From positions 247,210 to 311,209 of the forward strand of contig JADJWJ010000005.1 of the NCBI GenBank assembly GCA_016716425.1: a DNA stretch of 64,000 nt. The letters are read 5' to 3'. This document shows, piece after piece, positions 17,705-25,984 of the stretch (positions are counted from its first letter, which is position 1; the number at the start of each line of letters is the position of its first letter). The stretch comes from Betaproteobacteria bacterium (GTDB lineage Bacteria; Pseudomonadota; Gammaproteobacteria; Burkholderiales; Casimicrobiaceae). The notes beneath the pieces were generated by a model. That model was not told the origin of the DNA, ran no database searches, and worked only from the letters and a program-made list of their open reading frames with translations. The translations under genes and the position numbers were made by a program.

Positions 17705-18367
17705 CTAGGCGCGCGTGACGGGTAGACCCGCCGCCGCCCATTCGCTGACGCCGTCGGAAGTCTTGTGCGCGCGAAAGCCACGCTTCTGCAGCAGCGCCAC
17801 CGCCTCGTCGGACATGAGGCAGAACGGGCCGCGGCAGTAGGCGACGATCTGCGCATCGCGCGGCAACTCCGCCAGCCGATGGGCCAGTTCGGACAGCGGC
17901 ATCGAGCGCGCGTACGGCAGGTGCGCGGTTTCGTATTCGTCCTGCGGACGCACGTCGATCACCACGACCTCGCCACGCCTGGCCTGCGCCAGCAGTTCCT
18001 TGCGACCGACCCGCGCCAAACGGTCGGGCTCGGCCATCATCTGCTGCACGGCCACGCGCAATTCGAGCAGGTGCTCCTCGGCCACCTGGCGCAACGTCAC
18101 GCCCAGCTGCGCGACGTCCTGGCCGCTCAGGCGGTAGAGCATGCGCTTGCCGTCGCGCCGGCTCTGCACCAGGCGCGCTTCCTTCAGGGCCTTCAGGTGC
18201 GCGCTGGCGAGCTTGATGTCGACCGCCACGGCGCTCGCGACGGCCTCCACCGACTTCTCGCCCTGCGCCAGCATCTCCAGCATCTCCAGCCGCTTCGGGC
18301 TCGCCAGCGCCTTGCCGACGCGGGCGACCTGTTCGTACAGCAGGTCCTTGAGGTTCCGATGGCTCAT
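17705..18367 (-). CDS. ArsR-family regulator fused to a rhodanese domain
   Basis: A 220-residue fusion. Residues 1-100 form a winged helix of the ArsR/SmtB type (LLYEQVARVGKALASPKRLEMLEML, DIKLASAHLKALKEARLV). Residues about 120-220 form a rhodanese domain with VIDVRPQDEYETAHLPYA and an active cysteine loop beginning at YCRGPF. Such fusions are regulators thought to sense reactive sulfur through the rhodanese cysteine. ATG at 18367 was preferred; an in-frame ATG three codons upstream is also possible. An imperfect palindrome lies directly upstream, suggesting autoregulation of the operon with the DsrE and GH84 genes. Confidence 0.87.
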   Translation of the reverse strand: MSHRNLKDLLYEQVARVGKALASPKRLEMLEMLAQGEKSVEAVASAVAVDIKLASAHLKALKEARLVQSRRDGKRMLYRLSGQDVAQLGVTLRQVAEEHLLELRVAVQQMMAEPDRLARVGRKELLAQARRGEVVVIDVRPQDEYETAHLPYARSMPLSELAHRLAELPRDAQIVAYCRGPFCLMSDEAVALLQKRGFRAHKTSDGVSEWAAAGLPVTRA

Positions 18368-18374
18368 GGTGTAC

Positions 18375-18394
18375 ATTCTAACGATCTTACGAAT
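18375..18394. promoter_or_regulatory. Candidate operator of the ArsR-rhodanese regulator
   Basis: Imperfect palindrome with outer arms ATTC and GAAT around ACGATC, 14 of 20 positions symmetric, 8 bp upstream of the regulator start. ATTC/GAAT-armed sites are usual for ArsR-family persulfide sensors. Binding is inferred from position only. Confidence 0.45.
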
Positions 18395-18447
18395 AATGGC
18401 AAGTAGCCCCGACTCGGGGCTGCCGTAGATTCGCCGTGGAGCCCGAC

Positions 18448-19314
18448 ATGGACCTCGAGCAGTTCGTCCTCGCCAACGAGCCGGCACTTCGGCTGGCCTA
18501 CTTCGTGGGCGTCTTCGCCGCGGTCGGACTCTGGGAGGTCGTGGCGCCGCGCCGCGCCCTGACCGTGTCCAAGGCCCTGCGGTGGGCCGGCAATCTGGGC
18601 CTCGTCGCCCTGAACACGCTGCTGCTGCGGCTGGTCTTCCCGCTCGCCGCCGCCGGTGTTGCCGCCTTCGGCGCGGCCAACGGCTGGGGCGTGCTCAACC
18701 ACTTCCACGTGCCGTTCTGGCTGGCGGTGCCGATCGGCGTGGTCGCCATGGATTTCGTGATCTGGCTGCAGCACGTCATGGTCCATGCGGTGCCCGCACT
18801 GTGGCGGTTGCACCGGGTGCACCACGCCGACCTCGACTGCGACGTGACCACGGGCGCCCGCTTCCATCCGATCGAGATCGTGCTCTCGATGCTGATCAAG
18901 TTCGCGACGATCGCCGTGCTCGGCCCGCCGGTGCTGGCCGTGGTGATCTTCGAAGTGCTGCTCAATGCAACGGCGATGTTCAACCACGGCAACATCCGCA
19001 TCCCCGCCGGCGTCGATCGGGCGCTGCGCTGGCTCGTCGTCACGCCGGACATGCACCGCGTCCACCACTCGGTCGAGGACGACGAGACGAACTCCAACTT
19101 CGGCTTCAGCCTGCCCTGGTGGGACCGCCTGTTCGGCACCTACCGCGCCCAGCCGCGCGCCGGCCACGAGGCGATGACGATCGGCATCCACGGGCACCCG
19201 GATCCCCGCGAGGTGGCGCGCCTCCCCGGCATGCTGATGCTGCCGTTCCGCGGCGAGGTCGACGGCTATACGATCAACCGCCGCGACTGGCACGGCGAGC
19301 ACGCGACGCGATGA
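18448..19314 (+). CDS. Sterol desaturase / fatty acid hydroxylase superfamily protein
   Basis: A 288-residue membrane-bound diiron oxygenase. Four to five hydrophobic segments lie in the first 190 residues, and the histidine clusters of the superfamily are complete: LQHVMVH, HRVHHAD, then FNHGN and MHRVHHS (HxxxH, HxxHH and HxxHH types). These histidines bind the two irons that hydroxylate or desaturate a lipid; the exact substrate is unknown. ATG at 18448 has GGAG at suitable spacing; a GTG at 18436 is an alternative start. It is divergent from the ArsR-rhodanese operon and may share its control region. Confidence 0.87.
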   Translation: MDLEQFVLANEPALRLAYFVGVFAAVGLWEVVAPRRALTVSKALRWAGNLGLVALNTLLLRLVFPLAAAGVAAFGAANGWGVLNHFHVPFWLAVPIGVVAMDFVIWLQHVMVHAVPALWRLHRVHHADLDCDVTTGARFHPIEIVLSMLIKFATIAVLGPPVLAVVIFEVLLNATAMFNHGNIRIPAGVDRALRWLVVTPDMHRVHHSVEDDETNSNFGFSLPWWDRLFGTYRAQPRAGHEAMTIGIHGHPDPREVARLPGMLMLPFRGEVDGYTINRRDWHGEHATR

Positions 19315-19434
19315 AGTCGGCCGCGCCGGGCCGGTCGCCGGGACTCGCGCTGCGGGTCCCGACCGGCATCGCCGCGAACGTCGGAGGGCACCGCGATGCC
19401 ACCGCGGCGCCATCCTCGTCCGCGTGCGCGCGCC

Positions 19435-20577
19435 ATGGTTGATCCGATCTACCTCGACTACAACGCGACCACGCCGGTCGCGCCCGAAGCGCTCGCCGCG
19501 ATGCTCCCCTGGCTGCGCGACCAGTTCGGCAATCCGTCGAGCACGCACCCCTGCGGTCGCCGCGCGGCACAGGCAATCGCAACGGCGCGGCGTCAGGTCG
19601 CCGACCTGATCGGCGCCCGGCCGCACGAGATCGTCTTCACCGGCTGTGCGACCGAGGCCAACAATCTGGCGCTGCTCGGCGTCGCGCGGGCGCTCGGCAC
19701 GTCCAGGCGACACCTCGTGATCAGCGCGATCGAGCACCCGGCCGTGATGGCGCCGGCCATGGTCCTGCGTGAAGAAGGCTGGGACGTGGCGGTCGTGCCC
19801 GTCGACGGCTTCGGGCGGATTTCGCTCGAGGCGCTGGAGCAATCGCTGCGGCCGCAGACGGCGCTCGTCTCGGTCATGCATGCGAACAACGAAGTGGGCA
19901 CCGTGCAGCCGATCCGCGAGATCGCTCGCCTGACCCGCCAGCGGGGAATCCTGCTGCACACGGACGCCGCGCAGTCCGCGGGCAAGCTGCCGCTGAACGT
20001 CGACGAACTTGGCGTCGATCTGCTGACGCTGGCCGGACACAAGTTCCACGCGCCCAAGGGTGTGGGTGCGCTGTACGTTCGCGGCGGCACGCCGATCCGG
20101 TCCGTGCTCTTCGGGGCCGAGCAGGAGCACGGCCTCAGGCCCGGAACCGAGAACGTGGCGTCCATCGTCGCGCTCGGCGCGGCCGCCGAAGCCGTCGCGC
20201 GTTCGCTACCCGCCGCCACGGACCACCAACGCGCGCTGCGCGATCACCTGCATCAACGCCTCGCCGCCGCCATCCCGGACCTGCGTCTGAACGGCCACCC
20301 CGAACATCGCCTGCCCAACACGCTGCACGTCTCGTTCCCGCGCGTGAGCGGGCGCGCGCTGCTCGCCGCAGCGGCCGACGTCGTGGCAGCATCAGTCGGC
20401 TCGGCCTGCCACTCCGAACGCGATGCGGTGAGCGGGGTGCTGGCAGCGATGGGCGCCGATGCGGCGCGGGCGGCCGGTGCAGTGCGGCTGTCGGTCGGCC
20501 GCAACACCACGCGCGACGAAGTCGAGCGCGCCGCCGCGGCGCTGCTTCGCGCGTGGCGGCAGACGCACGCGCGGTGA
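19435..20577 (+). CDS. Cysteine desulfurase (NifS/IscS-like)
   Basis: A 380-residue PLP enzyme that releases sulfur from cysteine as an enzyme-bound persulfide. It opens with IYLDYNATTPV; residues for PLP are in CATEANN, HANNEVGTVQP and TDAAQSAGK, and the Schiff-base lysine is in AGHKFHAPKG. The active cysteine loop is SVGSACHS, the short type-I-like loop. It lacks isc or suf partners nearby; its neighbours are a sterol desaturase-like gene and ChaA, so it is a stand-alone desulfurase. Confidence 0.9.
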   Translation: MVDPIYLDYNATTPVAPEALAAMLPWLRDQFGNPSSTHPCGRRAAQAIATARRQVADLIGARPHEIVFTGCATEANNLALLGVARALGTSRRHLVISAIEHPAVMAPAMVLREEGWDVAVVPVDGFGRISLEALEQSLRPQTALVSVMHANNEVGTVQPIREIARLTRQRGILLHTDAAQSAGKLPLNVDELGVDLLTLAGHKFHAPKGVGALYVRGGTPIRSVLFGAEQEHGLRPGTENVASIVALGAAAEAVARSLPAATDHQRALRDHLHQRLAAAIPDLRLNGHPEHRLPNTLHVSFPRVSGRALLAAAADVVAASVGSACHSERDAVSGVLAAMGADAARAAGAVRLSVGRNTTRDEVERAAAALLRAWRQTHAR

Positions 20578-21007
20578 CGCCCGGACGATTCGGCGGCGGG
20601 TTCGACGCGACGATGCGCGCCGCGCGCGCAGCCGTTGCGCCGACCGTGACCCGCCTTGCTGCGGCATGCGCGGCGGCAGGCCGTGCCGGGTCGACCGACG
20701 TCGCCCGATGCTCGTCCGCGGCGTCGAGCCCGACGTGGGCGGCATCACCGGCCACCTGCCCCGGGTCGACCTGGTGATCTCCACGGGGTGCGTCGAGCTG
20801 GGCCGCGTAGACGCCGGCATCGAGGCAGCCGGGATACAGGAAGCACCAGCCTCGGTTCGCTGGCGTCGCCAATCCTGGCCGCGCGAGAACCTGCCCGCTC
20901 GATCAGCCACGAGCCTTCGCGTCGCGCCGTGCGCCACCGATGGGGGTCGATGCCGATGCGATCACGGCGGACTTGCCCCCGCCGCCGAGTTTCCGTAGCT
21001 TCCGGCC
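20578..21007. other. Intergenic region, no supported gene
   Basis: About 430 bp between the cysteine desulfurase and the ChaA-like gene. Reading frames exist on both strands because of high GC, but none shows a recognised motif, convincing ribosome site or family-like composition. No clear terminator or RNA gene was seen. Confidence 0.5.
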
Positions 21008-22090
21008 ATGGCCTCCATCCACCCGGACAAGCTTCCCGCCTGGACGCTGTTGGCGCCGATCGTGGCGCTCGGCGTCGACCTCGCGCTGCACGGCACCACG
21101 AACGCGCTCGGCGGCGCCGTGCTCGCCGCGGCGCTGCTTGCCGGCGTCATGGCGGCGGTCTATCACGCCGAGGTCGTGGCCGCGCGTGTCGGCGAGCCTT
21201 TCGGCGCGATCGTGCTCGCGCTCGCGGTGACCGTGATCGAACTCGGATTGATCGTGTCGATCCTGCTCAGCGACCAGCCGCAGCCGACGCTGGTGCGCGA
21301 CACGATCCACGCCGTGGTCGTGCTCGTTCTGCACGGACTTGCCGGCCTGTGCATCGTGGTGGGCGCGATCAAGCACCACGAGGTCTCGTTTCGCACGCAG
21401 GGCGCGCAGGCCTACCTGACGGTGCTGCTGCCGATGGTGGCGGTGACGCTGGTGCTGCCGAACTTCACGTCGACCAGACCGGGTCCGTACTACTCCGGTG
21501 CGCAACTCGCGTTCGTGAGCGTGGTCTGCCTCGGACTGTGGATCGCGTTCACCTTCGTGCAGACGATCCGCCATCGCGAGCACTTCACGCCTGCGCGCGC
21601 GATCGAAGAGGAGTCGCACGGTCCGCGGCCGGAGAGCCGGATCGCCTGGATCGCGCTCGGCATGCTCGGTGTCGCGCTGGTCGCCGTGGTGCTGCTGGCG
21701 AAGGCGGTGTCGCCCTTCCTCCAGTCCGGCGTGGCCGCGCTCGGCGCGCCCGAGGCGCTGGTCGGCGTGATCGTGGCTGCGATCGTGCTGCTGCCCGAAG
21801 CCGCGACCGCGCTGAAGGCCGCGATCGCCGACAGGCTGCAGACCTCCATCAACCTCGCGCTCGGTTCGGCGGTGGCGAGCATCGGGCTCACCGTGCCGAC
21901 GGTCGCGGTGATCGCCTGGTTCACCGGCACCGAGTTGGCACTCGGCGTCGAACCGATGAGCGCCGTGCTGCTGACGCTGTCGTTCCTCATGGCGATCATC
22001 ACCTACGGGACCGGGCGCGCGAGCCTGCTGTCGGGCATCGTGCACCTGATCCTGCTGGCGGTGTGGCTGTTCCTGATCGTCGTGCCGTGA
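21008..22090 (+). CDS. chaA: Calcium:proton antiporter (ChaA type)
   Basis: A 360-residue membrane protein with about eleven hydrophobic segments of the CaCA exchanger superfamily. The two inverted alpha repeats are visible: the first around FGAIVLALAVTVIELGLIVSI, the second around VIVAAIVLLPEAATALKAAI, each with the acidic residue that coordinates the cation. It exports Ca2+ or Na+ in exchange for protons. It lies downstream of a gap and is followed by an abnormal poly-G stretch. Confidence 0.9.
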   Translation: MASIHPDKLPAWTLLAPIVALGVDLALHGTTNALGGAVLAAALLAGVMAAVYHAEVVAARVGEPFGAIVLALAVTVIELGLIVSILLSDQPQPTLVRDTIHAVVVLVLHGLAGLCIVVGAIKHHEVSFRTQGAQAYLTVLLPMVAVTLVLPNFTSTRPGPYYSGAQLAFVSVVCLGLWIAFTFVQTIRHREHFTPARAIEEESHGPRPESRIAWIALGMLGVALVAVVLLAKAVSPFLQSGVAALGAPEALVGVIVAAIVLLPEAATALKAAIADRLQTSINLALGSAVASIGLTVPTVAVIAWFTGTELALGVEPMSAVLLTLSFLMAIITYGTGRASLLSGIVHLILLAVWLFLIVVP

Positions 22091-22357
22091 GCCCGCCGGG
22101 CCGTCCCAAGGGCGAACACCGGAGTGCGCAGCACGGGGCTCCGGGGCCCCCAAGGGCGGCGGGGGGGGGGGGGGGGGGGGGGCGGGGGGGGGCCCGGGGG
22201 GGGGGGGGCAGCACGAAGGTAGTCCAACGCGCGCTCGCGCCGCGCTGTGCCGCGTGCCGCGTCGATGCCGGCGCGCGACCAGCGGGCGCACGAACAGCAG
22301 CGCGCTGCCGAACGCTAACGCCAGCGCGGTCGCGATCGCCATCGCGGCGAAGGCCGA
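22091..22357. repeat. Intergenic poly-G low-complexity tract
   Basis: Runs of 22, 9 and 13 consecutive G residues occur at about 22161-22208, broken only by C and CCC. Nothing else in the window is like this. It could form G-quadruplex structure, but such tracts are also typical of sequencing or assembly artefacts. The stretch right of it (22210-22340) encodes, on the minus strand, a short hydrophobic start that leads nowhere, so a junction or lost sequence here is possible. Confidence 0.7.
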
Positions 22358-23032
22358 TCAACTCCGACTCGAAGCCAGTCCGACCAGGCGGGCGATGACG
22401 ATGGCCGGAAACAGGATGCCCAGAGCGGACAGGAACGTGGCCAGCATCTTGGCGGAAGTACTCACGGCATAGATGTCGCCGAAGCCTACGGTAGTCAGTG
22501 CAGCCAGGCTGAAGTAGATGAAGTGAACATAGTCGTCGTCGGCCCCGCTCAGCACGACGTTGCCGCCGATGGAAGCGCCGGTGGCGGCATGAACGACTTC
22601 CAGGGCCAGCGCGCCCGTGAGCGCCAGCAGGAGGTAAACGTTCACCGCGCCGACGATCCGGTAAGCGTTCACGATCTCGTCGCGAAACAGCAGCCGGAGG
22701 TTGATGTAGATGAATACCAGCGCGTTGGCGATGCCTACGACATTCTCCAGGACGAAGAACGAATACGGGTTGTCGCCGAATCGAACGAGTCGCAGCGTCA
22801 GGTGAATGCCGAACAGGACCGCGGACACGCAGATGAGTCCCACGCTGCGCGTCGAGAAGATCCCCGAAAAGAAAACGCCGAGCAACAGCACGTTGAACAG
22901 CAGTACTCCGTGACCACTGATTTCCATGACGACCGGGAGCACGAATACTGCGGTAACGAGCATGATCAGCAACGTGACGAAACTCGCATCCGCCAGCCAG
23001 TAGGACTGGAAGTTCTTGATCAGATTACGCAT
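22358..23032 (-). CDS. Two-TM-type potassium channel (ion-transport family)
   Basis: A 224-residue membrane protein with four or five N-terminal hydrophobic segments followed by a pore domain: a pore helix (FIYFSLAALT) and the K+ selectivity filter TTVGFGDI, then the inner helix KMLATFLSALGILFPAIVIARLV. It has no voltage-sensor arginine ladder of the classic kind and no cytoplasmic RCK domain, so it is probably a simple leak-type K+ channel. It is alone on its strand. Confidence 0.85.
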   Translation of the reverse strand: MRNLIKNFQSYWLADASFVTLLIMLVTAVFVLPVVMEISGHGVLLFNVLLLGVFFSGIFSTRSVGLICVSAVLFGIHLTLRLVRFGDNPYSFFVLENVVGIANALVFIYINLRLLFRDEIVNAYRIVGAVNVYLLLALTGALALEVVHAATGASIGGNVVLSGADDDYVHFIYFSLAALTTVGFGDIYAVSTSAKMLATFLSALGILFPAIVIARLVGLASSRS

Positions 23033-23275
23033 GGCGTAGTGGAGTCGGAGCCTTCAGTAGGCGGGCCGCCCGGCTGGGCTGGTCCGGAATTCCGGGTGTG
23101 AGGCATGTCGTGGCCGAAAGGAGCCTGCGCGCCGCGCACGACGAAGGACCTCGCGCCGGCGCTGCCGGTGAGCAAGGAGTCGCCTCACCAGTTGGCCGCG
23201 AGGCCGCATACGATGCCGGCAGTCTCCAGATCCGCCTGCCACTGAAAGCGGGGGACGTCGGATCCCCCTGACTGC

Positions 23276-23839
23276 CTAAGCGGCATCCTTGGTCGGCGCC
23301 GTCCACTCGCGACAGATCTTCAAGGTCTGCTCCGTCGCCAGCGGTTCGCCGGTAAGTCCGCAGCGCGCGCCGCGCGACTCGCGCAGGAAGTGCGCGCACT
23401 GGCTGCACACGCCGAAGGGCCGCTGGCCGTTCAGGCGCTGCAGCGTCATCAACACGCCGCGCAGCGAATCCTCCAGCGCGGCAGCGCCCGGTGGCAGCGA
23501 CGTCAACTCCTGCTCGATGCGCTGTGTCCAGGAATCGCTCAGCACCGCGCGTCCGGCACGGGTCAGCCGCAGGTGGATGCGCTTGCCGTGCCGCTCATCG
23601 GGCTCCTTCACCAGCAAGCCCTTGTCCTCCAGCACGGCCAGGCTCTGCGAGACCGTGCCCCGGGTGATGCCGAAATACTCGGCGATGGCGATGGGCAGGT
23701 CGCTGTAACGGTTGGCGCGGGCCAGATAACCCAACACCAGCACGTGGATCGGCAGCAGACCATGGCGCGCGGCATCGTCGCGCACGCTCTGGTGGACCAG
23801 AGCGCCCAGCCGTTCCAGCAGCGGCGTCAGTTGACCCAT
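23276..23839 (-). CDS. MarR-family regulator with a C-terminal cysteine cluster
   Basis: A 187-residue MarR-like protein. The winged helix spans about residues 30-110 (IAEYFGITRGTVSQSLAVLEDKGLLVKEPDERHGKR, with the wing basic residues). The C-terminal extension contains CSQC, then a Cys 11 residues on and another 15 residues further: a CxxC-x11-C-x15-C pattern fit to bind a metal or an iron-sulfur cluster, or to sense redox state. It is divergent from a thioredoxin-like/P460/redoxin gene set, with a palindrome at the divergent promoter, so it is probably their repressor. Confidence 0.85.
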   Translation of the reverse strand: MGQLTPLLERLGALVHQSVRDDAARHGLLPIHVLVLGYLARANRYSDLPIAIAEYFGITRGTVSQSLAVLEDKGLLVKEPDERHGKRIHLRLTRAGRAVLSDSWTQRIEQELTSLPPGAAALEDSLRGVLMTLQRLNGQRPFGVCSQCAHFLRESRGARCGLTGEPLATEQTLKICREWTAPTKDAA

Positions 23840-23869
23840 GCCGGCAATTGTATCGCCTCGACTCATGTC

Positions 23870-23921
23870 TTGACAGTCATGATGTTTCGACTCTATGCTT
23901 TTTGTGCATCGAGTCGATGCA
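23870..23921 (+). promoter_or_regulatory. Promoter and palindromic operator of the thioredoxin-P460-redoxin genes
   Basis: A -35 TTGACA (23870-23875) and a -10-like TATGCT (23894-23899) are 18 bp apart. Right at the expected start point is the 17-bp palindrome TGCATCGA-G-TCGATGCA (23905-23921), symmetric except for its centre base. A second, overlapping inverted repeat (CGACTCTATGC/GCATCGAGTCG) covers the -10 region. The site fits a MarR-type repressor made by the divergent gene. Confidence 0.6.
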
Positions 23922-23956
23922 TATAACCCGCACCTCAATCATCCAGGGAGTCTCCA

Positions 23957-24190
23957 ATGAACAAGGCCGTCTTCTATCACGCGGGATGCCCGGTCTGCGT
24001 ATCCGCCGAGCAGCAGTTCGCTGTCGCGCTCGATCCCGCCCGGTATCAGGTCGAAGTGGTGCATCTGGGCGAACAGAAGAACCGCGTCGCCGAGGCCGAG
24101 GCGGCGGGAGTCAAGTCGGTACCCGCGTTGGTCGTCGGCGGGGCGCCGTTCCACATCAACTTCGGCGCCGCGCTGGCCGATCTGCGGTAG
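23957..24190 (+). CDS. Thioredoxin-like small protein with CPVC motif
   Basis: A 77-residue protein with the thioredoxin/glutaredoxin start FYHAGCPVCVSAEQQ, so the redox-active pair is C-P-V-C at about residues 11-14, and a cis-Pro region SVPALVV. It has no signal peptide and is at the short end for a glutaredoxin-like fold. First gene behind the MarR-controlled promoter; 59 bp to the P460 gene. It likely reduces a partner among its neighbours. Confidence 0.8.
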   Translation: MNKAVFYHAGCPVCVSAEQQFAVALDPARYQVEVVHLGEQKNRVAEAEAAGVKSVPALVVGGAPFHINFGAALADLR

Positions 24191-24249
24191 TCCCGCGAAG
24201 GTCGCGACCACACAGCCCCTGCCCCACCCCGAGCACATAGGAGTCAGAC

Positions 24250-24729
24250 ATGAAACGCTCGCTTGCCGCACTCGCATTCGTAGTCAACGCTGTCCCGGCC
24301 GTGTCAGCAGACGCGCCGCAGGTCCCGTATCCCGATGGTTACCGCGATTGGCGTCACGTCAAGAGCATGGTCATCCAACCCGGCCATCCTCTGCATGAAT
24401 CCTTTGGCGGCATTCATCACCTCTACGCCAACAAGAAGGCCCTGGAAGGCTACAAGACCGGCAAGTTCCCCGATGGCAGCGTCATCGTGTTCGATCTGCT
24501 GGAGGCGCCCGCAGCCGACAGTGCGATCACCGAAGGCGCGCGCAAGGTCGCTGGCGTGATGCACAAGGACGCAAAGAAGTATGCGGCGACGGGCGGCTGG
24601 GGCTATGAGGGCTTCGGCGGCGGCGACCGAAACAAGCGGGTGGTCGGCGCCAACGCTGCGACGGCCTGCCATGCCTGCCACGTCGCGCGGAAGGATCACG
24701 GCTACGTGTTCAGCGCCCCCCGCAATTGA
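24250..24729 (+). CDS. Cytochrome P460 family protein
   Basis: A 159-residue exported c-type cytochrome: a signal peptide of about 20 residues (ending VSADA), then YRDWRHVKSMVIQPGHPLHESFGGIHHLYANKKA-like P460 sequence pattern and the heme attachment motif CHACH near the C-terminus. In P460 proteins an extra lysine-heme crosslink gives the 460-nm absorbance; the lysines in YKTGKFPDGS are candidates. Such proteins oxidise hydroxylamine or bind NO and serve nitrosative-stress defence. Second gene of the set. Confidence 0.87.
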   Translation: MKRSLAALAFVVNAVPAVSADAPQVPYPDGYRDWRHVKSMVIQPGHPLHESFGGIHHLYANKKALEGYKTGKFPDGSVIVFDLLEAPAADSAITEGARKVAGVMHKDAKKYAATGGWGYEGFGGGDRNKRVVGANAATACHACHVARKDHGYVFSAPRN

Positions 24730-24738
24730 GGGCCCAAC

Positions 24739-25212
24739 ATGAGCCATCATCCGGCCGCGCCGGCCTGGCAGGTGACGCAGTGGTTCAACACCGAGATGCC
24801 GTTGGACCTGGTCGGCCTGCGTGGCCGGGTGATCGCACTGCATGCCTTCCAGATGCTCTGCCCCGGTTGCGTCCTGCACGGCGTGCCGCAGGCCGAGCGC
24901 CTCCACCAGCAGTTCGCCAGCGACGGAGTCGCCGTGGTGGGGTTGCACACCGTGTTCGAGCATCACGAGGCGATGCAGCCCGTGTCGCTGCAGGCGTTCC
25001 TGCACGAATTTCGCGTCACGCATCCCGTTGGCGTGGACGCGGCGACACCCGGCCAACGCATCCCGGCGACGATGCAGGCCTACGGAATGCAGGGCACGCC
25101 GACACTGGTCCTGATCGATCGCGTTGGGCGCATCCGCCGCCAACACTTCGGGCGGCTGGATGACCTGACGGTCGGCGCCGAGGTGATGAGACTCCTGTGC
25201 GAGAAATTCTGA
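24739..25212 (+). CDS. TlpA/redoxin-like protein
   Basis: A 157-residue thioredoxin-fold protein with the segment LHAFQMLCPGCVLHGVPQ, giving a CPGC redox pair at about residues 41-44, and the GTPTLVLIDRVGRIR cis-Pro strand. There is no signal peptide, so it is a cytosolic redoxin, peroxiredoxin-like in layout but with TlpA-type CxxC. It is the last gene of the MarR-controlled set and its end is close to the border of the chromosomal part. Confidence 0.85.
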   Translation: MSHHPAAPAWQVTQWFNTEMPLDLVGLRGRVIALHAFQMLCPGCVLHGVPQAERLHQQFASDGVAVVGLHTVFEHHEAMQPVSLQAFLHEFRVTHPVGVDAATPGQRIPATMQAYGMQGTPTLVLIDRVGRIRRQHFGRLDDLTVGAEVMRLLCEKF

Positions 25213-25570
25213 AGTGGCGGCAGGTGCACTTCGCCACCGATCAACACCAACTGATCGGCGTGGCCTCCGCGGCGATCCCGGAAAACCAGCGCGCGCGCGG
25301 GGCAAGACCGGCCATCAGACTCCGGGTGACGAATGCGGCGGTCGGCCGTCGCAGAGCAATCCGGCACCATTCCGCGGAAGTCCGCATCTGTAACCGGGGA
25401 CCCTTCGCGCATCCCTGTACCCATCGCCAACCAGCCCCGAGGACACGATCAAGGTGCTACTGAACACATCGTGAGGCGCTTCGCCCGTGCGGCGCCCCTT
25501 CCCTATCTCCGCTTGCACGCCGCTCGACGCAACGAGGCTGGAGACAGCCTCGACGGGCCGACTCGTCCCC
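25213..25570. other. Gap between redoxin gene and island end, no supported gene
   Basis: 358 bp with no recognised gene, RNA or hairpin terminator. No tRNA-like cloverleaf was seen. The right border is the guaA-end-like sequence. Confidence 0.5.
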
Positions 25571-25588
25571 TCACTCCCACTCGATCAT
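25571..25588 (-). other. Candidate attachment site: guaA 3'-end-like sequence
   Basis: On the minus strand this reads ATGATCGAGTGGGAGTGA, encoding the ending Ile-Glu-Trp-Glu-stop of GMP synthase. The 3' end of guaA is a known insertion point of genomic islands that use tyrosine integrases; such islands leave a copy of the gene end at their distal border. The rest of guaA is not here, so the intact gene would be expected beyond the window's right side. Inference from a short match and its position. Confidence 0.45.
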
Positions 25589-25642
25589 CAACGAGCCTTC
25601 TAAGCTGTTGATTCGTAAGGCACTCTCTGCTGCTTCGCAGAC

Positions 25643-25875
25643 TTTTACCGTCATTTTTACCGTCAAAGTGCGGAGCATCAGCATTGGCGCGGGTTTGCGG
25701 GCGATTCGGCCAAATCTGACCTTTCGACATCTATCGACATCTATCGACTCCCGCGACCGTCGCGGACACCATCGACGCGCGTCGGTGTCGGTCAGGGCGG
25801 CGCCCAAGAAGCGCTGGCATCGAACATCTTAAGTTATTGTCCGGACTCACTTTTTCGCCGATATTTTTACCGTCA
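25643..25875 (+). repeat. Three direct repeats TTTTACCGTCA near the island end
   Basis: TTTTACCGTCA occurs at 25643-25653, 25655-25665 and 25865-25875, all in the same orientation, within 300 bp of the guaA-like end. The arrangement (a close pair plus a distant one) resembles arm-type binding sites for an integrase or excisionase. No protein is known to bind them here. Confidence 0.5.
25724..25748. repeat. Short tandem repeat (10 bp x 2.5)
   Basis: TCGACATCTA is repeated twice and a half in tandem, between the second and third TTTTACCGTCA copies. It may be a further protein-binding element of the island end. Confidence 0.6.
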
Positions 25876-25984
25876 CGATGCCACACGGCGGTGCAGTTGA
25901 AAGTCACCATCGAGATCGATCGACTCGCACAGCTCTCGGCGAATATTCTGGCAGACCGCTTCACCCACGAACAGTGTTGACCGC

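Noticed and set aside
20578..21007. Several frames after the cysteine desulfurase
   Set aside because: No motif, weak ribosome sites, and the frames on both strands shadow each other.
22161..22208. Functional G-quadruplex regulator of chaA or of the K+ channel gene
   Set aside because: It lies downstream of both genes' ends, and the extreme run length looks artefactual.
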